Shown here piece after piece: positions 51,557-61,540 of a stretch of 64,000 bases of DNA. The DNA comes from Comamonas sp. lk (GTDB lineage: Bacteria; Pseudomonadota; Gammaproteobacteria; Burkholderiales; Burkholderiaceae_C), in the NCBI RefSeq assembly GCF_900564145.1, contig NZ_UOOB01000002.1, positions 620,001-684,000 of the forward strand. The letters are read 5' to 3'. The number at the start of each line of letters is the position of its first letter. The first letter of the stretch is position 1. The notes beneath the pieces are model-generated. The model was not told where the DNA came from and did no database searches. It saw nothing but the letters and a program-made list of their open reading frames with translations. The position numbers and the translations under genes were made by a program.

Positions 51557-51589
51557 AAACGGGATGCGCCACCAGCACGCATCCCGTTT
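51557..51589. terminator. Bidirectional rho-independent terminator between glpK and aqpZ
   Basis: AAACGGGATGCG pairs with CGCATCCCGTTT around a 9-base loop, with A-run before and CTTTTTT after. It lies between convergent glpK and aquaporin genes. Confidence 0.93.
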
Positions 51590-51628
51590 CTTTTTTGCCC
51601 CAGTCAAGCCGGGGCAATCGCATTGCGC

Positions 51629-52327
51629 TTACTCCTCGTCGCCCAGCAAGGCCTTGTGGATCAGCGCGCCGATGATAGCGCCCACGATGGGGGCCAGCCA
51701 GAACAACCACAGTTGCTCCACTGCAATTGCCGGGCCAAACAGGGCCGGGCCGGTGCTGCGGGCGGGGTTGACCGAGGTATTGGTCACGGGAATCGAGATC
51801 AGATGGATCAGCGTCAGGCACAGGCCTATGCTCATGCCGGCAAAGCCGGCCGCCGCTTTCTTGGTGGTGGAACCCAGGATCACCAGCAGGAACACGGCCG
51901 TCAACACCACCTCGGTCACCAAGGCGGCCAGCATGTTGAACTTGCCGGGCGAATGCTCCCCAAAACCGTTGGTGGCCAGATCGGTGACATTGGCGCCGGC
52001 CTTGCCGGTGGCGATCACATACAACACGCCGGCAGCAACAATCGCACCCAGCACCTGGGCAATGATGTAGCCCGGCAACTCGGACGCCTTGAAGCGGCCC
52101 GCCACCATCAGCCCCACCGACACCGCGGGGTTGAAATGCCCGCCCGAGACCGGACCAAAAGCATAGGCCCCCGTCAACACGGTCAGGCCGAAGGCCAGAG
52201 ACACACCTAGCAGGCCGATGCCTACTTCGGGAAACGCTGCGGCCAGTACCGCACTGCCACAGCCACCGAAGGTGAGCCAAAAAGTCCCCAGAAACTCTGC
52301 CGACCATTTTTTGACATTGGATGCCAT
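51629..52327 (-). CDS. aqpZ: Aquaporin Z (water channel)
   Basis: A 232-residue six-helix inner-membrane channel. It carries both NPA boxes (GGHFNPAVS and TSVNPARST). The selectivity-filter residues read as in E. coli AqpZ: Phe in LAFGLTVLT, His in [14 protein letters not shown], Thr in the same loop, and Arg after the second NPA. This F-H-T-R set is for water; glycerol facilitators have W-G-F-R. So, despite lying next to glpK, it is not GlpF by sequence. The start at 52327 is preferred over 52387. Confidence 0.93.
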   Translation of the reverse strand: MASNVKKWSAEFLGTFWLTFGGCGSAVLAAAFPEVGIGLLGVSLAFGLTVLTGAYAFGPVSGGHFNPAVSVGLMVAGRFKASELPGYIIAQVLGAIVAAGVLYVIATGKAGANVTDLATNGFGEHSPGKFNMLAALVTEVVLTAVFLLVILGSTTKKAAAGFAGMSIGLCLTLIHLISIPVTNTSVNPARSTGPALFGPAIAVEQLWLFWLAPIVGAIIGALIHKALLGDEE

Positions 52328-52559
52328 GATGTTCTCCCGCTCTTGGAGCAATGCAGTCCCTGCCGCACAACGCGGCACAGAGCGCACTGCGCGTGAATCT
52401 TAGAAACGCTTGGGTGATGCGCACAAGTCAGGAATGTGAACAATCTGCGACACCGCAGCCCATGCCCGTGACTTCGGCACGTGAAGGGCCAAGCCGCAGG
52501 CCGATGCGCCGCAGGTTTATAGTCTTCATCCACTTCCATTCGCCATCCGTGAACCGACC

Positions 52560-53393
52560 ATGAGCCAGAACGCAAGCACCACCTTTCCTTCCATCGCCTT
52601 TATCGGCGGGGGCAATATGGCCAGCGCCATCATTGGCGGCCTGATAGCTCAGGGTGTTCCTGCCGCCAACATCATCGTGGTCGAGCCCTTTGAGGCGGCC
52701 CGCACCGCCCTGCACAGCCACTTCGGCATCAGAGCGCTGCCCGAAGCCACGGCCGCACTGCAAGCGGCCGGCCTGGTGGTCTGGGCCGTCAAGCCCCAGA
52801 CCTTCAAGGACGCAGCCGCTGCAGCCGCCCCGTTTACCCAGGCCGCCCTGCATCTGAGTGTGGCCGCCGGCATCAACACCGACAGCATTGCCAATTGGAC
52901 CGGCAGCCATCGCATCGTGCGCGCCATGCCCAATACGCCCGCGCTGGTGGGCAAGGGCATGACGGGACTGTTTGCCCGCCCTGAGGTGGAAGCCGCTGGC
53001 AAGGCCTTGATCGAGGCCGTGATCAGCAGCACGGGCCAGATCAGTTGGGTGAACCAGGAGGAGCACCTGGATGCCGTGACCGCCCTCTCCGGCTCGGGCC
53101 CGGCGTATGTGTTTCTGTTCCTGGAAGCCATGACCCAGGCCGGCGTGGACATGGGCCTGAGCCCCGAACAGGCCTACAAGCTATCGGTCGCCACCTTCCA
53201 GGGCGGTGCTGAACTGGCCGCCCGCTCCAGCGAGAGCGCCGAAGTGCTGCGCCAGCGCGTGACCAGCAAGGGCGGCACCACCTACGCCGCCATCACCCAT
53301 ATGCAGGAGCAAAAGCTGCCCGAACACTTCATCGCCGCCATGCGCAAGGCCGAAGCCCGCGCCAAGGAACTGGCCACCGAGTTCGGCCACTGA
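52560..53393 (+). CDS. proC: Pyrroline-5-carboxylate reductase
   Basis: A 277-residue NAD(P)H enzyme performing the last step of proline synthesis. The Rossmann start is SIAFIGGGNMASAIIGGLIA. VVWAVKPQTFKDAAAAA, HRIVRAMPNTPALVGKGMTG and the dimerisation domain signature GSGPAYVFLFLEAMTQAGVD with QRVTSKGGTTYAAITHMQE are conserved. It is divergent from aqpZ (232-bp gap) and has a strong terminator 11 bp downstream. Confidence 0.97.
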   Translation: MSQNASTTFPSIAFIGGGNMASAIIGGLIAQGVPAANIIVVEPFEAARTALHSHFGIRALPEATAALQAAGLVVWAVKPQTFKDAAAAAAPFTQAALHLSVAAGINTDSIANWTGSHRIVRAMPNTPALVGKGMTGLFARPEVEAAGKALIEAVISSTGQISWVNQEEHLDAVTALSGSGPAYVFLFLEAMTQAGVDMGLSPEQAYKLSVATFQGGAELAARSSESAEVLRQRVTSKGGTTYAAITHMQEQKLPEHFIAAMRKAEARAKELATEFGH

Positions 53394-53404
53394 GGCTGCG
53401 ACGA

Positions 53405-53438
53405 CATGAAAAAACCGGCCCAGGCCGGTTTTTTCATG
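53405..53438. terminator. Perfect palindromic terminator between proC and ubiA
   Basis: CATGAAAAAACCGGCC and GGCCGGTTTTTTCATG are exact complements with only CA between. It serves convergent proC and ubiA. A degenerate AGCTATC-type repeat follows at 53461-53490. Confidence 0.92.
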
Positions 53439-53492
53439 CTCTTAAGCCGTCAAGCCCAATTGGATAAAGCGCAAGCAGCTATCAAAACAGGA

Positions 53493-54386
53493 TTACTTGA
53501 GCGCAAAGCCCAGCAGCACACCCGCAAAAATGCTGGCGCCTATCCAATGGCTTTTGCTGAAGGCCACAAAACAGCCCTCACGTGTGCGGTGCCTGATCAG
53601 CGTAAAGTGCCAGACGATCTGCGCTGCCGCCACGCCCATGCCCAGCCAGAAAAGCCAGCCCAGCTGATACGGTGCCAGCACCCAGGCCGTCAGCCCCCAG
53701 CACAGCGCAAAAAACGCCATGATGGCAGCCACATCCCAGCGGCCCAGGGTGATGGCCGAGGTCTTCATGCCGATCTTCAGGTCGTCGTCGCGATCCACCA
53801 TCGCGTATTCGGTGTCGTAGGCCAGCACCAGAAACATATTGGCCAGCCACAGCGTCCAGGCCGTGGCGCTCACCTCACCCGTCACCGCAGCAAACGCGAT
53901 CAGGATGCCGAAGTTGAACGCGATGCCCAGAAAAGCCTGGGGCATGGCGAAAAAACGCTTGGTGAAGGGATAAAGAATCGTGAACAGCACGGCCGGCACG
54001 GACCAGGCCACGGCCTCCCAGCGGGTGGAAAGCACCAGGCCGAACGCGATCAGCGTAAGCACCAGGCCCACCATGGCCGCTTCCTTGACCGAGACCTGGC
54101 CGCTGGTGATGGGGCGCAGCTTGGTGCGCTTCACATGCTTGTCAAAGTCGCGGTCGGCAATATCGTTGATGGTGCAACCTGCGCTGCGCATCAGCACCGT
54201 TCCCAGCACAAAGACGATGAAGAGATGCCAGCCCGGAAAACCATGACCCGCGACCCACAGCGCCACCAGCGTGGGCCAGACCAGCACCAGCCAGCCGGCG
54301 GGGCGGTTAAAGCGGATCAGGTCCAGATACAGCGAGAGGCGGCTGCGCCGAACAGCGGGCGCAGGAGAAGTGGGAGAGGATGTCAT
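53493..54386 (-). CDS. ubiA: 4-hydroxybenzoate polyprenyltransferase
   Basis: A 297-residue inner-membrane prenyltransferase of ubiquinone synthesis joining a polyprenyl chain to 4-hydroxybenzoate. The first Asp motif is [20 protein letters not shown] and the second is [20 protein letters not shown], both binding the diphosphate via Mg. Eight or nine membrane helices fit (for example [20 protein letters not shown]). The start at 54386 is used; an ATG at 54413 adds 9 residues. No ubiC is next to it; oxyR lies 101 bp upstream on the same strand. Confidence 0.95.
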   Translation of the reverse strand: MTSSPTSPAPAVRRSRLSLYLDLIRFNRPAGWLVLVWPTLVALWVAGHGFPGWHLFIVFVLGTVLMRSAGCTINDIADRDFDKHVKRTKLRPITSGQVSVKEAAMVGLVLTLIAFGLVLSTRWEAVAWSVPAVLFTILYPFTKRFFAMPQAFLGIAFNFGILIAFAAVTGEVSATAWTLWLANMFLVLAYDTEYAMVDRDDDLKIGMKTSAITLGRWDVAAIMAFFALCWGLTAWVLAPYQLGWLFWLGMGVAAAQIVWHFTLIRHRTREGCFVAFSKSHWIGASIFAGVLLGFALK

Positions 54387-54487
54387 GGCAAAAGAGTGGG
54401 ATGCGGCCAGCATCTATTGTGCGCCCGGCTCTGCAGGCATCAAAAAGGCCGCTGCAAAGCGGCCTGAGTGCCCAAGCGCGGCGCGGC

Positions 54488-55453
54488 TTAGTCCGTCAGG
54501 CGGGTTACGCCGGGCAAAGGACAGGCATAGACCGCATTGCGCAGCGCAGCAATCGCTTCATAGCGGGTAAAGCTGCGACGCCAAGCCAGCACCACACGGC
54601 GCGAAGGCGGGGTAATGCCGTCTTCGTCATGAATCGGCAGATAGCGGATATGGGGCTCGTCGGACTTGCGACGGCGCTCGCTATTGAGCGCATCGGCAGG
54701 CACGGACAGACGGGGCACCAGGGTCACGCCCATGCCGGCAGCCACCATGTGCTTGATGGTTTCCAGCGACGAACCTTCGAAAGTGCGACGAATGCCTTCG
54801 GAATTGCTGGCGTAGCGGGCAAATTCGGGGCAGACCTCCAGCACATGATCGCGAAAGCAATGGCCGGCGCCCAGCAGCAACATGGTCTCGTTCTTGAGAT
54901 CCGTGGTCGAGAGGCTATCTCGTTCCGCCAGCGGGTGGCCGCTGGGTACGGCGGCCATGAAAGGCTCGTCATACAGCGGCGCCAGGGCCAGACCCGTATC
55001 GGGGAAAGGCTCGGCCATGATGGCGCAGTCGATCTCGCCGGTGCGCAGCATCTCCAGCAGCTTGATGGTGAAGTTTTCCTGCAGCATCAGCGGCATCTGG
55101 GGCGTGTTGCGGATGGAGTTGCGCACCAGCTCAGGCAGCAGATAGGGGCCAATCGTGTAAATCACCCCGAGGGTCAGAACGCCGGACAGCGGGTCCTTGC
55201 CGCGCTTGGCGATTTCCTTGATCTCGTTGGCCTGCTCCAGCACGCTTTGCGCCTGGCGCACGATTTCCTCACCCAGCGAAGTCACGGTCACCTCGCCGGC
55301 GCTGCGCTCGAACAGCTTGAGATCCAGCTCTTCTTCCAGCTTCTTGATGGCCACGGACAAAGTGGGCTGAGACACATAACAGGCTTCGGCAGCGCGCCCA
55401 AAGTGCTTTTCTCTGGCCACGGCCACGATGTATTTCAATTCGGTGAGGGTCAT
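54488..55453 (-). CDS. oxyR: Hydrogen peroxide sensor and regulator OxyR
   Basis: A 321-residue LysR-type redox regulator. The HTH is in residues 1-60 (TLTELKYIVAVAREKHFGRA, YVSQPTLSVAIKKLEEEL). The redox pair C199 and C208 (GAGHCFRDHVLEVCPEF) falls at exactly the E. coli numbers and spacing, so it should form the disulfide in response to H2O2. The start at 55453 gives the classical MTLTELKY; the frame extends to 55525. It lies 284 bp downstream of the recG stop on the same strand, an arrangement common in betaproteobacteria. No catalase or ahpC is adjacent. Confidence 0.96.
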   Translation of the reverse strand: MTLTELKYIVAVAREKHFGRAAEACYVSQPTLSVAIKKLEEELDLKLFERSAGEVTVTSLGEEIVRQAQSVLEQANEIKEIAKRGKDPLSGVLTLGVIYTIGPYLLPELVRNSIRNTPQMPLMLQENFTIKLLEMLRTGEIDCAIMAEPFPDTGLALAPLYDEPFMAAVPSGHPLAERDSLSTTDLKNETMLLLGAGHCFRDHVLEVCPEFARYASNSEGIRRTFEGSSLETIKHMVAAGMGVTLVPRLSVPADALNSERRRKSDEPHIRYLPIHDEDGITPPSRRVVLAWRRSFTRYEAIAALRNAVYACPLPGVTRLTD

Positions 55454-55737
55454 GCAACTCTTTGGTGAGGGCCTGGGAAAGCTCAGGGATTGCGTAATCC
55501 TTGCGGGCCGGCCTGTAATAGTCAAATGCTATTAAAACTGAAATGGATTGATTCGACCACACCCATTTCGGCTCGGAAATGCGCTGTATCAATCACGCAC
55601 CGTGCTGATGCAACTTTCATAAGTCATTGATTTTCAATGAAAACAGCAGCAGCAAATGCTTGATGCAGAGCATCTATGGCGATGACAAACAGCTGGACTG
55701 AATCAAATACTTACGTTTTAAAACAATATTCTGGGCA

Positions 55738-57945
55738 TCAAGCCTTCAGGTATTCGGATTTGCCGCCCAACCAGCGGCTGACATGGCGCGCTGCCAGTGC
55801 GGGGTAACGCTCCAGCATGCGCGGAGCCAGCTCTCTGGCCCAGTCCAGCAGCAGCACATCCAGCTCCAGATCGGCAAAACGCAGCATGGCGGCGCCTGAC
55901 TGGCGAGCACCCAGAAATTCGCCGGGGCCGCGGATTTCCAGATCGCGCCTGGCAATCTCGAAGCCGTCATTGGTCTCGGCCATGGCGCGCAAGCGCTCCT
56001 TGCCGGTATCGGATAGCCGCCCGTTGTCGTTGACCGAGTACAGCAGCACGCAGGCCGATGCCGCCGCACCGCGCCCCACCCGGCCGCGCAGCTGGTGCAG
56101 CTGCGAGAGGCCGAAGCGCTCGGAGTGCTCGATCACCATCAGCGAGGCATTGGGCACGTCCACCCCCACTTCGATCACGGTGGTCGAGACCAACACCCCC
56201 ATCACGCCGGCGGAAAACAGCTCCATCACGGCTTTTTTCTCGGCCGTAGGCATGCGCGAATGCAGCAGGCCAACCATGACGCCGGGCAGCATTTCGCTCA
56301 GATACGCGTGCGTGGCCGTGGCATTGGATAAGTCCAGCGCCTCGCTTTCCTCGATCAGCGGGCAGACCCAGTACACCTGACGGCCGCTGAATACCTGGGC
56401 GCCTATGCGTTCAATCACCTCGTCCTTGCGACTGTCGGCGATCAGCTTGGTGACGATGGGCGTGCGCCCGGGCGGCAACTCGTCGATGGTGGAGACGTCC
56501 AGATCGGCGTAATAGCTCATGGCCAGGGTGCGTGGAATGGGTGTGGCGCTCATCATCAGCATATGCGGCTCAAGCCCGGTAGCTGCCAGCTTTTGCCGCA
56601 GCGCCAGGCGCTGGGCCACGCCAAAACGGTGCTGCTCGTCAATCACGGCCAGCGCCAGATTCTTGAACTGCACCTGGTCCTGAATCACGGCATGAGTGCC
56701 GACCACCAAAGCCGCCTCGCCACTTGCCACCAGCGCCAGCATGGCCGCGCGCTCTTTCTTTTTCTGCGCACCAGCCAGCCAAGCCACCTTCTTGCCCAGC
56801 GGAGCAAGAATGGGCTCCAGCCAGTCCACCAGCTTGCCAAAGTGCTGCTCTGCCAGAATCTCGGTGGGTGCCATCAGCGCGCACTGCCAACCCGCTTCGA
56901 TGCAAGCCACGGCGGACAGGGCCGCCACCACGGTTTTGCCCGAACCCACATCGCCTTGCAGCAAGCGGTGCATGGGAACGCTGCGCTCCATGTCGGCACG
57001 GATCTCGGCCACCACGCGTTGCTGGGCACCGGTCAGGCCAAAAGGCAGCTGGGCCAGAAACTGCTCGGTGAGATCGCCGGCCTCATTGGCGGCGCGCAGC
57101 AACGGAGCCCTGAGTCGTGCGCGCTCACGTTTGGCCTCGTATTGCGACAGTTGCTGGGCCAGCAACTCTTCGGCCTTCAGGCGCTGCCAGGCGGGATGGG
57201 TGTGATCTTCCAAAGTGACCAGCGCCACATCGGGCGTTGGATGATGTAAAAAGGTGAGCGCATTGCGCAGATCAAACAAAGGCTGCGTGCCGTTTTGACC
57301 ATAGGTCTGCACCACGGGAGGGCGTTCACCCGGCGGCAGCGTCTCGGACAGATCGGCGCGCAGCAGCGCCGTGGCAATGGCACGGCGCAGATAGGGCTGG
57401 GGCAGGCTGGCCGTGGTGGGATAGACGGGCGTCAGCGCCGTCGGCAGCTCGCCGCCCGCCGCACGAAAAGCCGGGTGCATCATCTGCCGCCCCCAGAAGC
57501 CGCCCTTGACCTCGCCCCGTATGCGCAACCGGGTGCCCACGGCCATGGTTTTCTGCTGGGAGGGATAGAAGCTGAAAAAGGTCAGCACGCACTCGCCCGT
57601 GCCGTCATCCACCGTAACCTTGAGCATGCGCCGGGGCCGCAGCTGGATCTCGTTGTGCGTCACCGTGGCCTCGATCTGCACGGTGTCGCCATCCCTGGCA
57701 TTTCTCAGCGGCGTGATGCGTGTCTCGTCCTCGTAACGCAGCGGCAGATGCAGGGCCAGGTCGATATCGCGTTTGAGCCCCAGTTTTTGCAGCGCCTGCT
57801 GAGCCGGACTGGGAGCCGCCTTCTTGGGCTGCTCGCCCACACCAGCACCGTCGGCCTGCACCTTGGCGCTGCGGCCGCGCCCGGGCTTGGCAGCTGTCGC
57901 CGCTTTGGCAGCGCTAGCAGCAGGTGGATTGACAGTCTCAGGCAA
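55738..57945 (-). CDS. recG: ATP-dependent DNA helicase RecG
   Basis: A 735-residue branch-migration helicase that reverses stalled forks and processes R-loops. The OB/wedge domain spans about 100-210 (LPLRYEDETRITPLRNARDG). The helicase core has Walker A LLQGDVGSGKTVVA, the DExH box AVIDEQHRFGVAQR, motif III MMSATPIPRTLAM, and motif VI HQLRGRVGRGAAAS plus the C-terminal GPGEFLGARQSG. The TTG start at 57945 has a strong GAGGAG 7 bases ahead. It begins with a 45-residue Ala/Lys-rich extension not in E. coli RecG (693 residues). ATGs at 58068 and 58098 are less likely. Confidence 0.95.
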   Translation of the reverse strand: MPETVNPPAASAAKAATAAKPGRGRSAKVQADGAGVGEQPKKAAPSPAQQALQKLGLKRDIDLALHLPLRYEDETRITPLRNARDGDTVQIEATVTHNEIQLRPRRMLKVTVDDGTGECVLTFFSFYPSQQKTMAVGTRLRIRGEVKGGFWGRQMMHPAFRAAGGELPTALTPVYPTTASLPQPYLRRAIATALLRADLSETLPPGERPPVVQTYGQNGTQPLFDLRNALTFLHHPTPDVALVTLEDHTHPAWQRLKAEELLAQQLSQYEAKRERARLRAPLLRAANEAGDLTEQFLAQLPFGLTGAQQRVVAEIRADMERSVPMHRLLQGDVGSGKTVVAALSAVACIEAGWQCALMAPTEILAEQHFGKLVDWLEPILAPLGKKVAWLAGAQKKKERAAMLALVASGEAALVVGTHAVIQDQVQFKNLALAVIDEQHRFGVAQRLALRQKLAATGLEPHMLMMSATPIPRTLAMSYYADLDVSTIDELPPGRTPIVTKLIADSRKDEVIERIGAQVFSGRQVYWVCPLIEESEALDLSNATATHAYLSEMLPGVMVGLLHSRMPTAEKKAVMELFSAGVMGVLVSTTVIEVGVDVPNASLMVIEHSERFGLSQLHQLRGRVGRGAAASACVLLYSVNDNGRLSDTGKERLRAMAETNDGFEIARRDLEIRGPGEFLGARQSGAAMLRFADLELDVLLLDWARELAPRMLERYPALAARHVSRWLGGKSEYLKA

Positions 57946-58270
57946 TGCGAACTCCTCGGTACAGTTCGGCCGCCCGCATGCAGCGGCATGCTTGGGCCGG
58001 GCACGGATAGTGTATGCATATACAGCAGTTCCGGCAGCATAGCAGAGGGCAGACGGTTCAATTCGCATCGCAACAGAGATCGTAATCCGGGCCGACATGC
58101 ACCCTGCTCACGGCATTGCGGCCCGGGAGCCGTACAGGGAACTGGTGGCTGCAAAGCCCGAAATCACGGCAGCTCATCCCTGAAGCCCGCGCCCCTTACG
58201 CCAATTTGAGACAATTGCCGGCTTGTTTGATTGAACTTGGAACGGGCCTGGTTCGGCCCTCAAGCCCTGC
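57946..58270. other. 325-bp divergent gap between recG and queA
   Basis: It contains the recG ribosome binding site (57953-57957), a GCATGC-AGCG-GCATGC dyad, and a small GGGCC/GGCCC hairpin at 58244-58259 just ahead of queA. The frame of recG stays open to 58098 but shows no conserved sequence there. I see no clear sigma-70 promoter and no additional gene. Confidence 0.5.
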
Positions 58271-59371
58271 ATGTCTTCTAGCTCTCGTGAATTCACCCTC
58301 AGCGACTTCGACTTTGATCTGCCCGAAGCGCTGATTGCCCAGCATCCCACCGCCATTCGCAGCGCTTCTCGCCTGCTCGACGGTCGCAATACACCGCCCA
58401 CGGATCGCATCTTCCGCGAGCTGCCCGATCTGCTGCAAGCGGGCGATTTGCTGATCTTCAACGACACCAAGGTCATCAAGGCCCGCGTCTTTGGCGAAAA
58501 AGCCAGCGGCGGCAAGATTGAACTGTTGGTCGAACGCGTGCTGCAGAACAACGAAGTCGTGGCCCATATGCGGGTGAGCAAGAAGCCCTTGCCCGGCGCC
58601 AAGATTCATCTGTGCGGCGGACTCAGGAACGGCGGCTTCGAAGCCCAGCTGCTGGGCCGCTGGCCCGATGAAAACGGCCAACTGTTCCACCTGTCATTCA
58701 AAGGCCTCAACGGCGAGACGCCCTATGAGCTGCTGGAGCAATTCGGCCATCTGCCGCTGCCGCCCTATATCGAGCGCCAGCAAAACGCCGAACACGATCC
58801 TGACGAGAAAGAAGACAGCGAACGCTACCAGACCGTATTCGCCTCGCATCCAGGCGCCGTGGCAGCGCCCACGGCAGCCCTGCATTTTGACGAAACCGTG
58901 CTAGTCTCCCTGCACGCCAAGGGTGTGGAGCGCGCCAGCGTGACCTTGCACGTGGGTGCAGGTACCTTCCAGCCCGTCAAGACCGAAAACTTGGCCGAGC
59001 ACACCATGCACAGCGAGTGGTATGACGTGCCGCTCGCCACCCTGGCCGCCATGGAGCGCTGCCGTCAGCGCGGCGGCCGCATTGTGGCCGTGGGAACCAC
59101 GACGGTGCGCACGCTGGAGTCCTGGGCCAAATTCGGCAACACAACAGGCGACACCAAGATCTTCATCACTCCCGGTTTTCAATACCAGGTGGTGGATCTG
59201 CTGATCACCAACTTTCACCTGCCTAAAAGCACGCTGATGATGCTGGTCAGCGCTTTTGCCGGCTATGAGCACATCATGGATTTGTATCGGCACGCGATTG
59301 CACAGCACTACCGTTTCTTCAGCTATGGGGATTCCATGCTGCTGGAGCGCAGCAAGACACCGGACTGTTAA
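58271..59371 (+). CDS. queA: tRNA preQ1(34) S-adenosylmethionine ribosyltransferase-isomerase
   Basis: A 366-residue enzyme that transfers and isomerises the ribosyl part of SAM to preQ1 in tRNA, making epoxyqueuosine. [55 protein letters not shown] with [20 protein letters not shown], and the C-terminal [20 protein letters not shown] and [14 protein letters not shown] are conserved. The length fits the family. It is divergent from recG. The usual partner tgt does not follow; a Wzz-like gene does. Confidence 0.96.
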   Translation: MSSSSREFTLSDFDFDLPEALIAQHPTAIRSASRLLDGRNTPPTDRIFRELPDLLQAGDLLIFNDTKVIKARVFGEKASGGKIELLVERVLQNNEVVAHMRVSKKPLPGAKIHLCGGLRNGGFEAQLLGRWPDENGQLFHLSFKGLNGETPYELLEQFGHLPLPPYIERQQNAEHDPDEKEDSERYQTVFASHPGAVAAPTAALHFDETVLVSLHAKGVERASVTLHVGAGTFQPVKTENLAEHTMHSEWYDVPLATLAAMERCRQRGGRIVAVGTTTVRTLESWAKFGNTTGDTKIFITPGFQYQVVDLLITNFHLPKSTLMMLVSAFAGYEHIMDLYRHAIAQHYRFFSYGDSMLLERSKTPDC

Positions 59372-59455
59372 ATGGCGGTGAAATCGGCCAAGCCAGTCAC
59401 GTAAACTAGCAAATTCGGTCTTCGTCCTACAGTTGTTCAGTGATAGATTCCCACG

Positions 59456-60355
59456 ATGCAAAATAGCAGCACTGGTCAGACCAGCACGACACCACCCCAG
59501 ATGGATACATTGAACCACCCTGACGATGAGCTGGATTTGCTCGATTTACTGCTCACCCTGGTTGAAAACTGGAAACTGCTGATTTTCGGCCCCCTCGTGG
59601 TGGGCATCATTGCCTTGGGCGTGAGTTTTGCGCTTCCCAAGACCTACCAAAGCAGTTCGACCCTGCAAGCCGAAACTGGAAGCTCGGGCTTTACTGCCAA
59701 TGTGGCGGCCAGCTTGGCCATGTCGGCAGACGTGCTGACCCAGATCGCTCCCACGGCAGGGCTCGATGATCACCTCACCACCGAGGAGATCATCAATAAG
59801 CTCAGCAAGCGGATTTCAGTGACCGTAGGCAAGCAAGACAAGTTGTTGAATATTCAGACGCAGGCCAAATCACCGGAAGCTGCCCAAAAGCTCAATCAAG
59901 CCTTGCTGGACGCACTATTCCCCTTGAGCAAGCCCCGCGGTCTGGAGAAAAAACAGCTGGAGCAGCAGCTGGAAAGCGAAAAAAAACGTTTGCAGGAAGC
60001 CTCCAAGCTTGAGCACGATACAGCGGCTTCCATCGCTTCCGGCAAAGCTGTGACCGAAGCCACCAGTCGCCTCTATGGCGAGCTGCTGTCTGCCAATAGT
60101 GCCCGGCAACGCGCCATTCTGGACATGGAACGCCGCCTGGGAGGCCTGGACAACGATGACATCGTTCAGATGCCTACCTTGCCCGAGCAGGCGATCAAAC
60201 CCAAGAAATCGCTGGTCGCTGTGGGTGCAACGGTGCTGACGGGCTTTATCTTGCTGCTGTTTGTATTTGCGCGCCAGGCTGTGCGCACGGCCAAGCAAAG
60301 CTCGCCAGAGCAAGCCGAAAAGCTGGCCAGAATCCGCCGCGCACTGCCCTGGTAA
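59456..60355 (+). CDS. Wzz/chain-length-determinant family protein (orphan)
   Basis: A 299-residue inner-membrane protein of the polysaccharide co-polymerase type. It has an N-terminal cytoplasmic tail (DDELDLLDLLLTLVENWK), a membrane helix at about 41-60, a periplasmic region with a coiled coil (150-185; GLEKKQLEQQLESEKKRLQE), and a second helix near 248-268 flanked by Lys. The DLLLTLVENWKLLI opening and PKTYQSSSTLQ match Wzz. Such proteins set O-antigen or capsule chain length. No glycosyltransferase, polymerase or flippase gene is in the window, so its partner system lies elsewhere. The C-terminal tail is basic and short, with no kinase domain. Confidence 0.85.
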   Translation: MQNSSTGQTSTTPPQMDTLNHPDDELDLLDLLLTLVENWKLLIFGPLVVGIIALGVSFALPKTYQSSSTLQAETGSSGFTANVAASLAMSADVLTQIAPTAGLDDHLTTEEIINKLSKRISVTVGKQDKLLNIQTQAKSPEAAQKLNQALLDALFPLSKPRGLEKKQLEQQLESEKKRLQEASKLEHDTAASIASGKAVTEATSRLYGELLSANSARQRAILDMERRLGGLDNDDIVQMPTLPEQAIKPKKSLVAVGATVLTGFILLLFVFARQAVRTAKQSSPEQAEKLARIRRALPW

Positions 60356-60370
60356 ACAAGGCGACACCCC

Positions 60371-60403
60371 AAAGGCCCGCAGCGCTTGCTTGCGGGCTTT
60401 TTT
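60371..60403 (+). terminator. Rho-independent terminator after the Wzz gene
   Basis: GCCCGCA at 60375-60381 pairs with TGCGGGC at 60391-60397, followed by six T. It lies 20 bp past the stop codon. Confidence 0.88.
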
Positions 60404-60625
60404 GTTGCAGGCCACATCTACAATCGGGCCTTGGCTACATGCATGCCATGGCACAGCCCGCGGCTCGTGCAGTTTGTCTGCCCAATCTCAGCCTGCATTG
60501 ATGCAGGCCTTCCCGCCGGCTACTCACCTGCTCTCCACTCCTCATTTTTTGCCATCACGGCCATTGCCCTGCACTCAGGTCTGAGCTGACCTGCAGAAAA
60601 AGCACTGAAACAAAGCCGGAACGCC

Positions 60626-61522
60626 TTGAAGCCCATATCTGAATCGCGCAGCGCTACACCTTTGCTTGGCATTGTTCTGACGCTGGGGGCCTGCGCATCC
60701 TTCTCCGTGCTGGATGCAGGCGCCAAATATGTGGGAGCCGCCCTGCCCCTGTTGATGGCGCTCTGGCTGCGCTATGCGCTGCAAACCAGCCTGACGCTGA
60801 GTTACGGCCTGTTTCGCCATGGGCTGAAGGTGTTTTGCACGGCACACTGGCGCTTCCAGCTGGTCAGAGCGCTGCTGTTTTGCCTGAGCAATGCCTGCGC
60901 CATGATGAGCTTGCGTTCCCTGCCTCTGGCAGAGTTCACAGCCATCGTCGCCATGACGCCGCTGGCCATGACCTTGGTGGCCGCCCTGTGGCTGCGCCAG
61001 AGAGTCAGCCCGCTGCGCTGGGTGCTGGTCGCCCTGGGATTTACCGGCACGCTCATCATCGTGCGGCCTGGCGGCACGGCTTATTCAGGCGCTGCCTTGC
61101 TGTGGCCTTTGTTGCAACTGGCGGCCAATACCAGCTATCAGATCGTCAGCAGTCGCATGGCAGGCAAAGAAAAGCCCTTGACCACCCAGATCTACACCAG
61201 CCTGTTCGCACTGCTGCTGACCAGCTTCAGCCTGCCCTGGATCTGGACGGCCTCCGCGCCGCTGTCAAGCCCGGCAATGCTTGCCGGCATCGCGGCCATG
61301 GGTGTCGGCAGCGCCATCGGCCACCTGCTGATGCTCAAGGCCTACGAATACGCCAAACCGGCCACGATTACGCCCTACCTCTACAGCCAGATCCTGTTTG
61401 CGGCCATGGCCGGCTGGCTGCTCTACCGCCACATCCCCGACCAATGGGCAGTCATGGGCATGCTGATCATTGCCCTAGGCGGCGCGCTCAGCGCCTGGCT
61501 GACGGTGCGCGAATCCCGCTGA
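60626..61522 (+). CDS. EamA/DMT-family transporter
   Basis: A 298-residue inner-membrane protein with ten predicted helices in two EamA repeats. The first half includes GIVLTLGACASFSVLDAGAK and LPLAEFTAIVAMTPLAMTLV; the second LLQLAANTSYQIVSSRMAGK and EYAKPATITPYLYSQILFAA. The duplicated EFTAIVAMTPL and AKPATITPYLY motifs are typical of drug/metabolite exporters (DMT superfamily). The substrate is unknown. The start is TTG at 60626 with GGAA eight bases ahead; no in-frame ATG precedes the first helix, so the choice is fairly firm. It lies alone between a terminator and convergent ung. Confidence 0.9.
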   Translation: MKPISESRSATPLLGIVLTLGACASFSVLDAGAKYVGAALPLLMALWLRYALQTSLTLSYGLFRHGLKVFCTAHWRFQLVRALLFCLSNACAMMSLRSLPLAEFTAIVAMTPLAMTLVAALWLRQRVSPLRWVLVALGFTGTLIIVRPGGTAYSGAALLWPLLQLAANTSYQIVSSRMAGKEKPLTTQIYTSLFALLLTSFSLPWIWTASAPLSSPAMLAGIAAMGVGSAIGHLLMLKAYEYAKPATITPYLYSQILFAAMAGWLLYRHIPDQWAVMGMLIIALGGALSAWLTVRESR

Positions 61523-61540
61523 AAGCAGCCGGCAGGCGAC

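Noticed and set aside
57946..58098. Extended N-terminus of RecG from ATG 58098 or 58068
   Set aside because: The TTG at 57945 has a far better ribosome binding site and the added residues (Cys/Tyr/Ala-rich) do not resemble RecG.
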